Assembly (NCBI GenBank): GCA_029260015.1
Contig: JAJDEB010000002.1
Coordinates: 1 to 64,000 of the forward strand
DNA: 64,000 nt
DNA from: Phycisphaerae bacterium
Lineage (GTDB): Bacteria; Planctomycetota; Phycisphaerae; UBA1845
Reading direction: 5' to 3'
In this document: one piece after another, positions 53,472 through 62,717 of the stretch
Numbering within the stretch: the stretch's first letter is position 1
Layout: the number at the start of each line of letters is the position of its first letter
Notes under the pieces: generated by a model
The model's input: only the letters and a program-made list of their open reading frames with translations
Told to the model about the DNA's origin: nothing
Databases searched by the model: none
Translations under genes and position numbers: made by a program

Positions 53472-55100
53472 ATGCTCTGGACACTTCAGAAGTACATTTT
53501 CCGAGAGATGGGGAAGTCCTTCCTCCTGACATCCGTCGGCTTGATGGCTGTCCTGGGCCTAGGCAGCGGCGTGATGAACATGCTGAAGCTCGACGGCATC
53601 TCTGCGATCCAACTTCTCAAGGTCATGGCCCTCGTCTTTCCCGTAGCCGGAACACTCACGCTGCCCATCGCAGCGCTCTTTGCGGCCACCGTCACTTACG
53701 GGCGCCTCAGCGCCGACAACGAGCTGGTGGCTTGTCGCAGCAGCGGCATCAACATTCACGAATTATTCTTACCGACGATGGCCATCAGCCTCGCTTCTGC
53801 ATTGGTATCATTTATCTTCTTTAACTTCATGATCCCGAGCATGATCCGCAACATCGACGAATACGTGGCATCCGATCTGCCGCGCCTCGTTAAAGAGCGG
53901 CTATCATCACCGGAACGACTCACCGTAGATAAGTTCACCCTGTTCTCAGAAACCTCCCACATCGAAGCGCCAACCGCTGAAGGCGAAGATGTCACGCTAC
54001 GACTTGGCGGGGTCGCATTCGTCTTGATGGACGACGAAAACTGGACGCGCATCGGAACGGCAGGCAATGTCGGGGTCAGCTTCTCGTCTACAGATGGCAC
54101 GCCGGCGATCACCAGCGATATGTTTGACCTGAGCGTCTACGACATCAAAGACGGCCGCTACATCGACAGCGGACACGAAAGCTTCGGTCCATACACGCTG
54201 CCCGAAACCATCCCGATCAAGGTCAAATGGCTCGACCTTGGCGAGTTGCTCGACTATCAAAACGACCCGGCCAGCTTCCCCGCCGTCGCAAAAAAGATCC
54301 AAAAGCTACAGGCCAGTATCAGCCTCGTAATGCTCTACCGCGATGTGCAGAGGCAGTTCCTCGATCCCGAACCCCCGGGAGTCGAGTTGGAAGATGGTGA
54401 GATGCGCTATGTCATCCGCTCACCAGAACTGGATCGCGACCCCAAATCAGGACGCCCGATTTTTGTCGGGGGCGTTGAAATCGAAGTCTACGAAGCCGGC
54501 GAGAAAAAACGCACGCTCAAGTCCGACAGCGTCGCGATGCTCGTCGATCGACGCGACCACAAAGACAACCGGGCCCGCGTGTTTCTGCAAGCCAACGGTA
54601 ACGTCGAGGTCCACGATCCCCTTGCACCAGGTGGCATTGTCCGCGACGACCGGCGCAACTTATCCGCAATCAGAGTTCCTGAAAACGTGATGGTTCGCAC
54701 ACGCGATTACACCGACGCCAAACTTCTCAACCCCGATCTTAAATCGCTGGACCTGGGCGAAGAAATCGCCGAAGAACGCGCCGAACTGCTCGCCCGCGCC
54801 GAAGAGCTAAGCCGGGACATCATCGGCGTCATGCACTCGCGGATGGCGTTCAGCCTCAGCGTGTTTGCATTGGTCATTCTCGGCGCCGCATTGGGTATCG
54901 TCTTTAAGGGTTCACAAGTGCTCGTCGCATTCGGAATCAGTTTTGTACCAAGCTTGTTCGTGATCATCATGATTATGATGGGAAAACAGATGATTGAAAA
55001 ATTTCCCACGCCCACCAACGGTTTGATCCTGATATGGTCGGGCATCGTTTTGGTGGCAATCGTTGATGTGTACGTCATGATGCGCGTGGTGCGCCGTTAA
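53472..55100 (+). CDS. lptF: LptF/YjgP-family LPS export permease
   Basis: 542 aa, longer than the classical ~360. N-terminal membrane segments (SFLLTSVGLMAVLGLGSGVM and following LTLPIAALFAATVTYGRLSADNELVACRSSGIN, the conserved LptF/G block), a large periplasmic beta-jellyroll domain, and C-terminal helices (AFSLSVFALVILGAALGIVF; VLVAFGISFVPSLFVIIMIMMG). It transports LPS from the inner membrane together with LptG, LptB and LptC. The next gene is its partner, 48 nt away. Confidence 0.88.
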   Translation: MLWTLQKYIFREMGKSFLLTSVGLMAVLGLGSGVMNMLKLDGISAIQLLKVMALVFPVAGTLTLPIAALFAATVTYGRLSADNELVACRSSGINIHELFLPTMAISLASALVSFIFFNFMIPSMIRNIDEYVASDLPRLVKERLSSPERLTVDKFTLFSETSHIEAPTAEGEDVTLRLGGVAFVLMDDENWTRIGTAGNVGVSFSSTDGTPAITSDMFDLSVYDIKDGRYIDSGHESFGPYTLPETIPIKVKWLDLGELLDYQNDPASFPAVAKKIQKLQASISLVMLYRDVQRQFLDPEPPGVELEDGEMRYVIRSPELDRDPKSGRPIFVGGVEIEVYEAGEKKRTLKSDSVAMLVDRRDHKDNRARVFLQANGNVEVHDPLAPGGIVRDDRRNLSAIRVPENVMVRTRDYTDAKLLNPDLKSLDLGEEIAEERAELLARAEELSRDIIGVMHSRMAFSLSVFALVILGAALGIVFKGSQVLVAFGISFVPSLFVIIMIMMGKQMIEKFPTPTNGLILIWSGIVLVAIVDVYVMMRVVRR

Positions 55101-55148
55101 TATTCAAGTGATTCACAAGAACGCTGATTCACAGGAACGCATAGTGTT

Positions 55149-56255
55149 GTGCTAACCACACTTGATCGATACATCCTGCGCAGTTTGATCGTCAACTACC
55201 TGATCGCTATCGGGGTCATGATCAGTCTGTACATCGTGCTCGATATGTTCGTCAACCTCGACGAATTCGCCGAGAACGCCAGCGAGTCACATTCGGTAAT
55301 TCCCGACATCTTCAGCTATTACGGCAACCGCATCTTCCAATACTTCGCCCAACTTTCCGGCGTCATCACGCTGTTCGCCTGCATGATGACACTCTCGCGC
55401 ATGCGACGCATCAATGAGATGACCGCGATCCTCGCCGGCGGCATCAGTCTCTACCGCGTCGCCGCGACAGTCCTCGGATTCGGGCTGGCCACCACCACCA
55501 TGTGGTACATCGACAGCGAATACATCATCCCATCCATCGCCCACAAACTCGCCCGCGATCACGACGACGCCCAGGGCCTTAAGACATTCAAGCTTCGGTT
55601 CCTCCTTGACAGTGACGGCTCGCTGATGTCCGCACATCAGTACGACCCCAAAGAGCAGGAGTTGCATCGCCTACTCATTCTCAAACGCGACGAAAACGGC
55701 ACGCTTTCCGACATCATCCAAGCCGACCACGCCATCTGGTTGCCCGACAACCCTGGAAGCAACCATGGTGTCTGGAAACTCGAACGCGGGTTCGAAATCG
55801 CACGCACCAGCGAATCCGACACAGCTTTCGACCCCAGTGAAGACATCCGCCGCCGCGTCATCGATGAAGTCGCCAGCGACCTGAGCCCCCAAGCCATCGA
55901 AATGCGACAGTCGGCTGGCTGGATCAATTTTCTAAGCTCTAGTCGCCTGGACGAACTCGGCGAACGTCTCGACCCAGCCAGTCAGGGTCGCATCCGCCAC
56001 GCCAAGCATGTGCGCTTCACCACGCCCATCGTCAATCTGCTGATGCTGGTCCTCGGCTTACCCTTCGTCCTGACCCGCATCCCCGCCAACGTCCTCGGCA
56101 GCGTACTAAAGCTGCTGCTCGTCTGCGGGTCGTGCTTCCTGTTCACCTTCGTAAGCCACACCTTCGGAAAAAACGGCACCCCCCTTCCAGCATGGCTGCC
56201 CATCATGGTTTTCACACCCATCGCCGTGTTCCTGCTCGACCGCATCAAGAGTTAG
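55149..56255 (+). CDS. lptG: LptG-family LPS export permease
   Basis: 368 aa starting at GTG 55149. The N-terminal helix SLIVNYLIAIGVMISLYIVLDMFVNLDEF and the conserved block LSRMRRINEMTAILAGGISLYRVA mark the LptF/G family. The C-terminal helices (VNLLMLVLGLPFVLTRIP; VLKLLLVCGSCFLFTFVS) follow a periplasmic domain. Size is normal. Partner of the preceding LptF. Confidence 0.88.
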   Translation: MLTTLDRYILRSLIVNYLIAIGVMISLYIVLDMFVNLDEFAENASESHSVIPDIFSYYGNRIFQYFAQLSGVITLFACMMTLSRMRRINEMTAILAGGISLYRVAATVLGFGLATTTMWYIDSEYIIPSIAHKLARDHDDAQGLKTFKLRFLLDSDGSLMSAHQYDPKEQELHRLLILKRDENGTLSDIIQADHAIWLPDNPGSNHGVWKLERGFEIARTSESDTAFDPSEDIRRRVIDEVASDLSPQAIEMRQSAGWINFLSSSRLDELGERLDPASQGRIRHAKHVRFTTPIVNLLMLVLGLPFVLTRIPANVLGSVLKLLLVCGSCFLFTFVSHTFGKNGTPLPAWLPIMVFTPIAVFLLDRIKS

Positions 56256-56313
56256 CCGTTTTTCTGCAAACGCATCTTTGACCTTCGTCGCCCGCTAAGT
56301 CAAAATCAAGTCC

Positions 56314-56922
56314 ATGACCGCCGCTCCCCACACGCACAGTTCAACCAATGGCCATCGCAAGGGCATCATCGAACTCATTTGCGGATGCATGTTCAGCGGC
56401 AAGACGACGGCTGTCCTCAAAGAACTTGAGCAGGAGCCCGCGCAGAACATCCTCGTCCTTAAGCACAACAAGGACGACCGGTATCACCGCGCAAAGATCA
56501 TGACCCACGACGGTGTCGGCATCGATGCGGTTTCCGTCACCTGCTCGAAAGAAATCCTCGAACGAGTTTCCAACCAAACCGAAGTCGTCGTGATCGACGA
56601 AGGCCATTTCTATGACGACGACTTGCCCGACATTTGCAAAACGCTCGCCCAGCGCGGCAAACGCGTCATCATCGCGGCACTCGACTTAGACATGTGGGGA
56701 TTGCAGTTCGCCGTCATCGAACAAATTCGCGAGTCTGCCGGCGTAGTACGCGTGCAGCAATCCATCTGCGCCGCCTGCGGCAAACCCGCCACACACACGC
56801 ACCGCAAAACGCCGATCGTCGGCGCGCACATCGTCGGCGGGGCTACAGACTTCGAACCCCGCTGCCAAGCCTGCTGGTCACCACCGAAAGAAGCCCACAT
56901 CGATAGCAGCGAGATGGCCTGA
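56314..56922 (+). CDS. tdk: Thymidine kinase
   Basis: 202 aa, type II thymidine kinase. Walker A is CGCMFSGKTT at residue ~25; Walker B-like VVIDEGHFYDD; the lid and substrate strand IIAALDLDMWGLQF; and a zinc site CAACGKPATHTHR with CQACW. It salvages thymidine to dTMP. hutI starts three bases after the stop. Confidence 0.9.
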   Translation: MTAAPHTHSSTNGHRKGIIELICGCMFSGKTTAVLKELEQEPAQNILVLKHNKDDRYHRAKIMTHDGVGIDAVSVTCSKEILERVSNQTEVVVIDEGHFYDDDLPDICKTLAQRGKRVIIAALDLDMWGLQFAVIEQIRESAGVVRVQQSICAACGKPATHTHRKTPIVGAHIVGGATDFEPRCQACWSPPKEAHIDSSEMA

Positions 56923-56924
56923 CC

Positions 56925-58148
56925 ATGCTCGTCGTCCACAACATCTCCGAAATCTGCACCGGGCCAATCGGCGCAACTCCGCTCAATGGTGAACTCCCCA
57001 TCACGCGAAAGCGCAACGCGGCCATCGGCATTGAAGTCGACACCATCGCCTGGATTCGCGACGACGATCCTGCCAGCTGGCCACCCAACGCTGAACTCAT
57101 CGACGCGAAACAGGGCTGCGTAATCCCCGGCTTGATCGATTGCCACACGCACACCGTCTTCGCCGGAACGCGCGAGGATGAATACGTCCAGCGCGCCCAA
57201 GGCCTAAGCTACGCCGAAATCGCCCGGCGCGGCGGCGGTATTAAAAACACCGTCGATGCAGTGCGAAAGTGCAGCGTCGATCAACTCGTCGAGCTAGCCC
57301 TCCCGCGTTTGCAGCGGATGCTGGCCCTTGGCGTGACAACGGTTGAAATCAAGAGCGGATATGGGCTGACCGTCGAGGACGAACTCAAAATGCTCCGCGC
57401 GGTCAAGCGGCTAAGCGAATTGCAACCGATCGAACTGGTCGGAACGTACCTTGCCGCCCACACAACACCACGCGAATTTGAAGGCAACCCCGACGGTTAC
57501 CTCGATGTCGTACTGGATGCCAAAGTGCTGGATCAGATTCGCGATGAAGGCTTAGCCGAATTCGCCGACGTGTTCTGTGAAACCACCGCGTTTAATATCG
57601 AGCAGTCGCGAAGGTTCCTGACAACCTGCGCCGATGCTGGATTGACACCGCGCATCCATGCCGATCAGATCACCCAGATCGGCGCGTCCAGGTTAGCCGC
57701 CGAAGTCGGTGCATCGTCAGCCGATCACTTGGAACGCATCGACGACGAATCAATCGCGGCGATGCGAAAAGCTGGAACGATAGCCGTCCTGCTGCCGGCG
57801 TGTTCGTTCTACCTCGGAGTAGAACAAGCGCCAGCCCGCCGCATCATCGATGCCGGACTTCCTGTCGCCATCGCGACCGACTTCAACCCCGGCTCATCCG
57901 TCATAGAATCGCTACCGCTAACCATGAGCATCGCCTGCTCACAAATGGGCATGACCCCAGCCCAAACCCTAGTCGCTACAACAACCAACGCAGCCGCCGT
58001 CCTGAAGCGCGACGGCAAGATCGGCGCAATCAAAGAAGGCACCCAAGCCGACCTGACCATCCTCGAAGTCCCAACCATAGAACAAATGTGCTACTTCGCA
58101 GGAAGAAACTGCACAAAAACGGTCATCAAGAAAGGCCGAGCCGTATAG
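56925..58148 (+). CDS. hutI: Imidazolonepropionase
   Basis: 407 aa, amidohydrolase fold. Hydrolyses imidazolone propionate in histidine degradation. Metal ligands are seen in GLIDCHTHTVFAG, and substrate/metal residues in HADQITQIGASRLAAEVGASSADHLE and ATDFNPGSS. ATG 56925 follows tdk closely. No other hut gene is in the window, so the pathway is encoded elsewhere or hutI is isolated. Confidence 0.92.
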   Translation: MLVVHNISEICTGPIGATPLNGELPITRKRNAAIGIEVDTIAWIRDDDPASWPPNAELIDAKQGCVIPGLIDCHTHTVFAGTREDEYVQRAQGLSYAEIARRGGGIKNTVDAVRKCSVDQLVELALPRLQRMLALGVTTVEIKSGYGLTVEDELKMLRAVKRLSELQPIELVGTYLAAHTTPREFEGNPDGYLDVVLDAKVLDQIRDEGLAEFADVFCETTAFNIEQSRRFLTTCADAGLTPRIHADQITQIGASRLAAEVGASSADHLERIDDESIAAMRKAGTIAVLLPACSFYLGVEQAPARRIIDAGLPVAIATDFNPGSSVIESLPLTMSIACSQMGMTPAQTLVATTTNAAAVLKRDGKIGAIKEGTQADLTILEVPTIEQMCYFAGRNCTKTVIKKGRAV

Positions 58149-58172
58149 TCGTCGGGCAACGTCGCGCGGGTG

Positions 58173-58204
58173 CCCCGCCCTTGAGCGAAGCGGAAGGGTG
58201 GGGG
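58173..58204 (+). repeat. GC-rich hairpin after hutI
   Basis: CCCCGCCCTT and AAGGGTGGGG pair (one G-T wobble) around a 12-nt loop, 24 nt after the hutI stop. There is no T-run. It could shield the 3' end of the transcript. Confidence 0.4.
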
Positions 58205-58270
58205 ACTGAAGGGAAAGTTAAGACCCGATCCAATCCAACCGACGATCAAATCTCAATCAAGGAGCAAGCA

Positions 58271-58624
58271 ATGGCCGCCAGCAAAAAAGACCCAACCGAA
58301 CCGATCCGCAAGAAGGCAAGCGAATTCCCCAACGTAGACAAAGGCACCGCCTGCACCCAAGCATCCTTCAAAGCCAACAAAAAGGGATTCCTATACATAG
58401 GAGAACAAGGCGGCCGCTACAAAGCCATGTTCAAACTAGACAAGTCCATCCCCGAAGCCACCAAGCTAGCCAACAAATCCCCCGAAGAATACGAAGTAGG
58501 CAAAAACAACTGGGTAACAGCCAGATTCACCGCCGAAAAACCAATCCCCAAGAAAACATGGCAAAAATGGCTAACCGAAAGCTACGAATTGACCGGCGCA
58601 TCGAAAGCCAAGACCAAAAAGTAG
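58271..58624 (+). CDS. MmcQ/YjbR-like small protein
   Basis: 117 aa, start at ATG 58271 with AAGGAG six nt upstream. The layout fits the YjbR fold: an N-terminal helix (IRKKASEFPNVDKGTACTQ), strands (SFKANKKGFLYIG; YKAMFKLD) and a C-terminal WQKWLTESYEL helix before a Lys-rich tail. Function of the family is not settled, though some members bind DNA. Codons are A-rich (AAA, CTA, GTA) compared with neighbours, which may mark a later acquisition. The TAG stop lies within a palindromic repeat. Confidence 0.6.
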   Translation: MAASKKDPTEPIRKKASEFPNVDKGTACTQASFKANKKGFLYIGEQGGRYKAMFKLDKSIPEATKLANKSPEEYEVGKNNWVTARFTAEKPIPKKTWQKWLTESYELTGASKAKTKK

Positions 58625-58642
58625 GGTGCAGCTTGCCGCACC
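58621..58642 (+). repeat. Short palindromic repeat, copy 2
   Basis: Begins GTAGGGTGCAGC, with the same inverted partner. Overlaps the stop codon of the YjbR-like gene. Confidence 0.6.
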
Positions 58643-58661
58643 TGATTGCGCGAGACGGACT

Positions 58662-59618
58662 ATGACAGACGTACTACGCGAAAACCGAAGATCACCGGTA
58701 CTAACGCCATCATCTCTCCCCTGTTTGCAACGACTTCCGACGATCAACGTTACTCGCGGATGTTCGTTTGGCTGCGTTTATTGTTACATCCAGGGATATC
58801 CAAACTATCCAGGCGATGACAAGATCGTCGTCTATCAAAACACCGCCGACTTCGTGAAGCGGGAACTCAAACGAAAGCGGACCAAGCCGTCCCACATTTA
58901 CTTCAGCTCTTCAAGCGACGCGTTTCAGTCTTGTGCCGAAGTGTTGGACGTCTCATTTGAAACGATGCGCATCATACTAGCGAACGGCGTCAAGCTTTCA
59001 TTCTTGACCAAGGGAGTCGTTGGCGACCGATTCATCCAACTCTTTGAAAAATACCCGGGGCAAGTTTGCGCGCAAGTCGGAATTACGTCACTCAACGACG
59101 AGATTCTAACTGCACTAGAACCGAAGGCCGCATCGGTTGCCGCTCGCATTGCCTCTGCAAAGCGACTCATCGATGCGGGCGTCCAAACCACTGCCCGAAT
59201 CGACCCCTTGATTCCCAATCTCACGGATACAACCGAATCGTTCTCGCGATTGCTTTCAGAACTTCACCGAATTGGAGTTCGATCTGCCGCCGCAAGCTTT
59301 TTGTTTTTGCGTCCAGCGTTTGCTCGAAAGACGATTGATGCGATTGCGACGCTGCTGCCAAACTTCGACACCAATAGATGGCAACGCCAGCAATTCAAGA
59401 ATGATTGTGGAGGCGGTATCATGCTCGATGCGGCTGAACGTGAACGCCGCTTTGACCGATTTCGAATGCTCGGCAAAGAACATGGCATTGCCATAAGGGT
59501 TTGCGGTTGTAAGAACCCCGACCATACTTCTGGCGAGTGTGGAATTGCAGGACCGCCGCCAGCGAACCGAAAATCACACGGCGGTTTTCAGATGCCGTTG
59601 TTTCCGGATCGGTCGTGA
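58662..59618 (+). CDS. SPL-family radical SAM protein
   Basis: 318 aa. The cluster motif CSFGCVYCY (CxxxCxxC) lies near residue 35, followed by an SplB-like layout: SSSSDAFQ, LSFLTKG, AQVGITSLNDEILTALEP and ARIDPLIPNLTD. A C-terminal Cys cluster (CGCKNPDHTSGECG) may bind a second metal. Members of this group include spore photoproduct lyase, but the organism need not sporulate and many are of unknown function. ATG 58662 is chosen over the frame start at 58626. Confidence 0.72.
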   Translation: MTDVLRENRRSPVLTPSSLPCLQRLPTINVTRGCSFGCVYCYIQGYPNYPGDDKIVVYQNTADFVKRELKRKRTKPSHIYFSSSSDAFQSCAEVLDVSFETMRIILANGVKLSFLTKGVVGDRFIQLFEKYPGQVCAQVGITSLNDEILTALEPKAASVAARIASAKRLIDAGVQTTARIDPLIPNLTDTTESFSRLLSELHRIGVRSAAASFLFLRPAFARKTIDAIATLLPNFDTNRWQRQQFKNDCGGGIMLDAAERERRFDRFRMLGKEHGIAIRVCGCKNPDHTSGECGIAGPPPANRKSHGGFQMPLFPDRS

Positions 59619-59645
59619 ACGCTCAGCTCCAATCAATACGTAACA

Positions 59646-59667
59646 GGTGCGGTGAACCGCACCCTAC
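59646..59667 (-). repeat. Short palindromic repeat, copy 3
   Basis: On the minus strand it begins GTAGGGTGCGGT; the arms pair around a short loop. It lies between the convergent radical SAM and membrane-protein genes. Confidence 0.55.
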
Positions 59668-59677
59668 GAACTTCGAT

Positions 59678-60250
59678 TCAGCGTTTGACGATTTTGAGGT
59701 GCGCAATACGCCGTCTCGCGTCGCCGTATAGCAGCAGGGAAATGAACATAATGGCGGCTGCGAATAGCATCCATAGGAGCACTTTCCCGTCGATGGTCCA
59801 GTTGACGATGGCCATGAACGCACCGGCCAGCCACATGAATCCTGGGATCATCAGCAGCGCGACGATGTGATACTCTATCACCGGTACCCACCAGCGGCGT
59901 TGGCGTTCTGCGGCTTTTGAAAACTGCATGATTGAAAAAATCCACGCCGCGAACACCAGAATCACGATGCCGCTGCTGTAAACATCGCTGCCGCCACCGG
60001 TCCAGACGATCGCCCCGATCGACGCGTAGAACAACGTCACGAACCAGAACGGTAACTGTGTCAGCCGCTCGCTCCTCGCAACCGTGCGCCAACCTGGCGG
60101 CGGTTCGGACGCGAGCATCTGCATGTGTTGGCATTTATTGCAGCGGGCATAGTCACCGGGAAAACCGGCGACGCCCGACCCGCATTGGGAACACGCGCCA
60201 TCGACAACCGGTTCGGCGGACGACTTCGGATTGGCATTCGATGCAATCAT
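59678..60250 (-). CDS. Zinc-ribbon membrane protein, unknown
   Basis: 190 aa. The N-terminus has two Cys pairs (CSQC and CNKC) of a zinc ribbon. Four hydrophobic segments follow (FWFVTLFYASIGAIVW, YSSGIVILVFAAWIFSIM, IEYHIVALLMIPGFMWLAGAFMAIV, VLLWMLFAAAIMFISLLLY). No family identified. ATG 60250 is preferred because longer frames lead into the palindromic repeat at 60274. Confidence 0.55.
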   Translation of the reverse strand: MIASNANPKSSAEPVVDGACSQCGSGVAGFPGDYARCNKCQHMQMLASEPPPGWRTVARSERLTQLPFWFVTLFYASIGAIVWTGGGSDVYSSGIVILVFAAWIFSIMQFSKAAERQRRWWVPVIEYHIVALLMIPGFMWLAGAFMAIVNWTIDGKVLLWMLFAAAIMFISLLLYGDARRRIAHLKIVKR

Positions 60251-60273
60251 CCGCCCGCCGAATATTGAGGAAT

Positions 60274-60356
60274 GTAGGGTCCGCTGTGCGGACCGATATG
60301 TGCAAACCAATTACGCATGCCGATTCGATACCGACGGCCCGCACAGCGGACCCTAC
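60274..60356. repeat. Paired inverted palindromic repeats, copies 4 and 5
   Basis: A variant, GTAGGGTCCGCTGTGCGG (60274-60291), reappears in reverse orientation at 60339-60356. Each half is palindromic and the two also pair with each other. Confidence 0.55.
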
Positions 60357-60374
60357 GCAGGCGATTCACGCGCA

Positions 60375-60731
60375 CTAATCTTTCGAACAATCCTGCGGGG
60401 CGGGGATCAGGCAGATGAACTCCAACGGTGCGTCTCCGGTGTTGCTGAAATTGTGCATCTCGTTGGCGGGCACGTAGATGATATCGCCCGCACTAAATTC
60501 GCGTTCACCCTGCTCTGATTTCGCCACACCCTTGCCCTTGAGGATCACGATTTCATGTTCGTAGTCGTGCTGGTGATGCGGTGTGTACCCACCCACCTCG
60601 ACTTCGAAATGACGCATGTGAAAGTTCGGGGCCCTCTCGCCTGGTCCGATCAACATTCGCATTTGCGCGCCCGATGCACCTTCCATCGTCACCGGTCCCT
60701 GCTCATGCGATTCAATCGATTGCACTTTCAT
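60375..60731 (-). CDS. Cupin-domain protein
   Basis: 118 aa from ATG 60731. The cupin metal site shows in HHQHDYEHEIVIL and the second motif VPANEMHNFSN, so it should be a metal-binding barrel of small-molecule or sensor type. Substrate unknown. A palindromic repeat lies upstream of the start (60744-60765). Confidence 0.75.
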   Translation of the reverse strand: MKVQSIESHEQGPVTMEGASGAQMRMLIGPGERAPNFHMRHFEVEVGGYTPHHQHDYEHEIVILKGKGVAKSEQGEREFSAGDIIYVPANEMHNFSNTGDAPLEFICLIPAPQDCSKD

Positions 60732-60743
60732 GATACGCGCCCC

Positions 60744-60808
60744 GTAGGGTGCGGCTTGCCGCACCGGATTTGAAAAATCCTTAACAGGTGCGGTAAACCG
60801 CACCCTAC
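60744..60808. repeat. Palindromic repeats, copies 6 and 7
   Basis: GTAGGGTGCGGC begins at 60744 and the reverse-oriented copy ends at 60808. The second ends 3 bp before the ndk stop codon. Confidence 0.6.
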
Positions 60809-60810
60809 AT

Positions 60811-61272
60811 CTAAACTTCGTTCGGCTTGCTCGTCCAACCTTCTGCGGCTGTCGAATAGTTGAGCAGTTCACCCGGCGAAAAATACAGCGCGATCTCCGT
60901 CTCAGCCGTCTCCGGCGCATCGCTACCGTGAATCAGGTTAAACGTTTTGCTAATCCCAAAGTCACCGCGAATCGTACCCGGCTCGGCGTCGAAACCAAAC
61001 GTCGCACCCATCAGCTTGCGCGAAACGGTAATCGCATTCGGACCCGCCAGCGCCAACACCACCACCGGACCGCTGGTGATGTATTCGATCAAACCGGGGT
61101 AGAACGGCTTGCCTTCGTGCGGGGCATAATGCTTCTCAGCCAGTGACTTTTCAATCTGCATCAGCTTCATGCCCGAAAGCGTGAGGCCCTTGTCTTCAAA
61201 ACGCTGCACGACGCGGCCAATCAAACGCCGCTGCACGCAGTCCGGTTTGAGAATAATCAGTGTCTTTTCCAA
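60811..61272 (-). CDS. ndk: Nucleoside diphosphate kinase
   Basis: 153 aa, normal length. Phosphorylates NDPs using a phospho-His intermediate; the His is in the family block NLIHGSD near residue 115. The N-terminus TLIILKPDCVQRRLIG is diagnostic. Single gene with about 200 nt of upstream sequence before the his cluster end. Confidence 0.95.
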   Translation of the reverse strand: MEKTLIILKPDCVQRRLIGRVVQRFEDKGLTLSGMKLMQIEKSLAEKHYAPHEGKPFYPGLIEYITSGPVVVLALAGPNAITVSRKLMGATFGFDAEPGTIRGDFGISKTFNLIHGSDAPETAETEIALYFSPGELLNYSTAAEGWTSKPNEV

Positions 61273-61472
61273 AACTCGCTCCTTGTCGATTCAAACGGGC
61301 GAAGCAAATCCGCTCGCCGACTCGTATGTACTGTAGAATCCATGCCCGATTCGACCCGTAAAACGCAGCAAAAAGCGAGTCGTCGGGCCGGTAATCTAGG
61401 AGTTGCCGATCAAAGGGTCAACCCAGCCACTCGCACATGAGCCAAACGTGGATCGACAGTGGGATTAAGGCG

Positions 61473-62717
61473 TTATTCCGGCTTGATGCGGCTGCGAAGC
61501 TCGGCGACGACCTGCTCCGGCGTCACCCCGTCAGCCACCATCTTGACGCAAAGATGATACAGCACATCGGCGCATTCCCAGCGAAGGTTGTCCCGGTCGG
61601 GCGAGGCGATCACTTCTTCGATTTCCTCACGCAACTTGCCGGCAAGAAGTTCCGGATCGGTCAACAGCTTCTGCGTATAGCTGAGTTTGTCGATTTGGGT
61701 GAGCGATGCAAAGCGATCTTGAAGCGTTCGATGAACTTCGACGCAAGTATCGAAAGTTCGCGGTCCGAAACAAGTCGGCGATCCGGTGTGACATGTCGCG
61801 CCAACCTGCTCCACACCAAACAGAATCGCGTCGCGGTCACAATCGAAACGAGCCGACACCAACCGCTGTGTGTGGCCCGATGTTTCCCCCTTGCGCCAAA
61901 GACTCTTGCGCGATCGCGACCAATAGCATCCCACGCCTTCCGAAAGCGCCAAACGCAGCGATTCCTCGTTGCTGTAGGCCAGCATCAGCACATCGCCCGA
62001 ACGCGTATCCTGCACGATCGTCGGAATCAAGCCAGCCCCATCGAACTGGACACTTTGCACCCAGGCATCCGCAAGGTTTAACTTGTCTTCATAAAGTGCC
62101 CGACCCACCTGCGCACCAAAACCGGCTCGCACCAATTCCGCAACATCTTCAGCATTGCGAATCCCGCCGGCAACTATGATTGGCACATCCACAATTTCGC
62201 GAAGTCGCGTCGCCCGTTCAAGATCAACGCCAGCAAGCATCCCCTCGCGCTCAACCTGCGTGAACAGGAATTCGCTGCAATAAGGGGCAAGCTCCTTTGC
62301 CCGATCAAAAAGATTCGCCTGCGTGTCGCGCGACCAGCCGGAATCAACAATTTGGTCCCCCTTGGAATCGATGGCAGCCACCATCCACTCACGCGGGAAC
62401 TGTCGCAGAAACTCCACCGACGCCATCGTACCGACGACCACTCTCTGCGCACCGCGTTTGATCCAGTTTCGCACGTCTTCAGCACTGCGAATGCCACCAC
62501 CCACCCGGCACTGCGCCACCTGGCAACACGCCTCGATCAAATCGACATTACTCCCCTTGCCCATCGCCGCATCGAGATCGACGACCGCCACCGGCCCATA
62601 CCGGTTGAACGTCGCAGCCAACTCGACCGGGTCGCGCTCATCAGTGAGCAACAACTCGCGTCCCTGGCGAAGCTGCACGGCTTTTCCGCCGACAATGTCT
62701 ATACTTGGAATAATCAC
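61473..62717 (-). CDS. hisA: HisA-HisI-HisE trifunctional fusion
   Basis: 414 aa with three histidine-biosynthesis domains. Residues 1-230 are HisA, the ProFAR isomerase TIM barrel (IPSIDIVGGKAVQLRQG; VDLDAAMG; VAGGIRNAEDVAELV). Residues about 230-335 are HisI, PR-AMP cyclohydrolase (YSNEESLRLAL, YWSRSRKSLWRKGETSG and the Cys/His metal site CHTGSPTC). Residues about 340-414 are HisE, PR-ATP pyrophosphatase (LREEIEEVIAS, ECADVLYHL). HisI-HisE fusions are common; HisA joined in front is unusual. The ATG overlaps the hisF stop (ATGA). Steps catalysed are non-consecutive only with respect to HisE/HisI and HisA, which act in series, making channelling conceivable. Confidence 0.92.
   Translation of the reverse strand: MIIPSIDIVGGKAVQLRQGRELLLTDERDPVELAATFNRYGPVAVVDLDAAMGKGSNVDLIEACCQVAQCRVGGGIRSAEDVRNWIKRGAQRVVVGTMASVEFLRQFPREWMVAAIDSKGDQIVDSGWSRDTQANLFDRAKELAPYCSEFLFTQVEREGMLAGVDLERATRLREIVDVPIIVAGGIRNAEDVAELVRAGFGAQVGRALYEDKLNLADAWVQSVQFDGAGLIPTIVQDTRSGDVLMLAYSNEESLRLALSEGVGCYWSRSRKSLWRKGETSGHTQRLVSARFDCDRDAILFGVEQVGATCHTGSPTCFGPRTFDTCVEVHRTLQDRFASLTQIDKLSYTQKLLTDPELLAGKLREEIEEVIASPDRDNLRWECADVLYHLCVKMVADGVTPEQVVAELRSRIKPE

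Noticed and set aside
57800-58270. Upstream extension of the YjbR-like frame into hutI
   Set aside because: The extension is antiphase to hutI coding sequence and an AAGGAG-preceded ATG at 58271 explains the gene.
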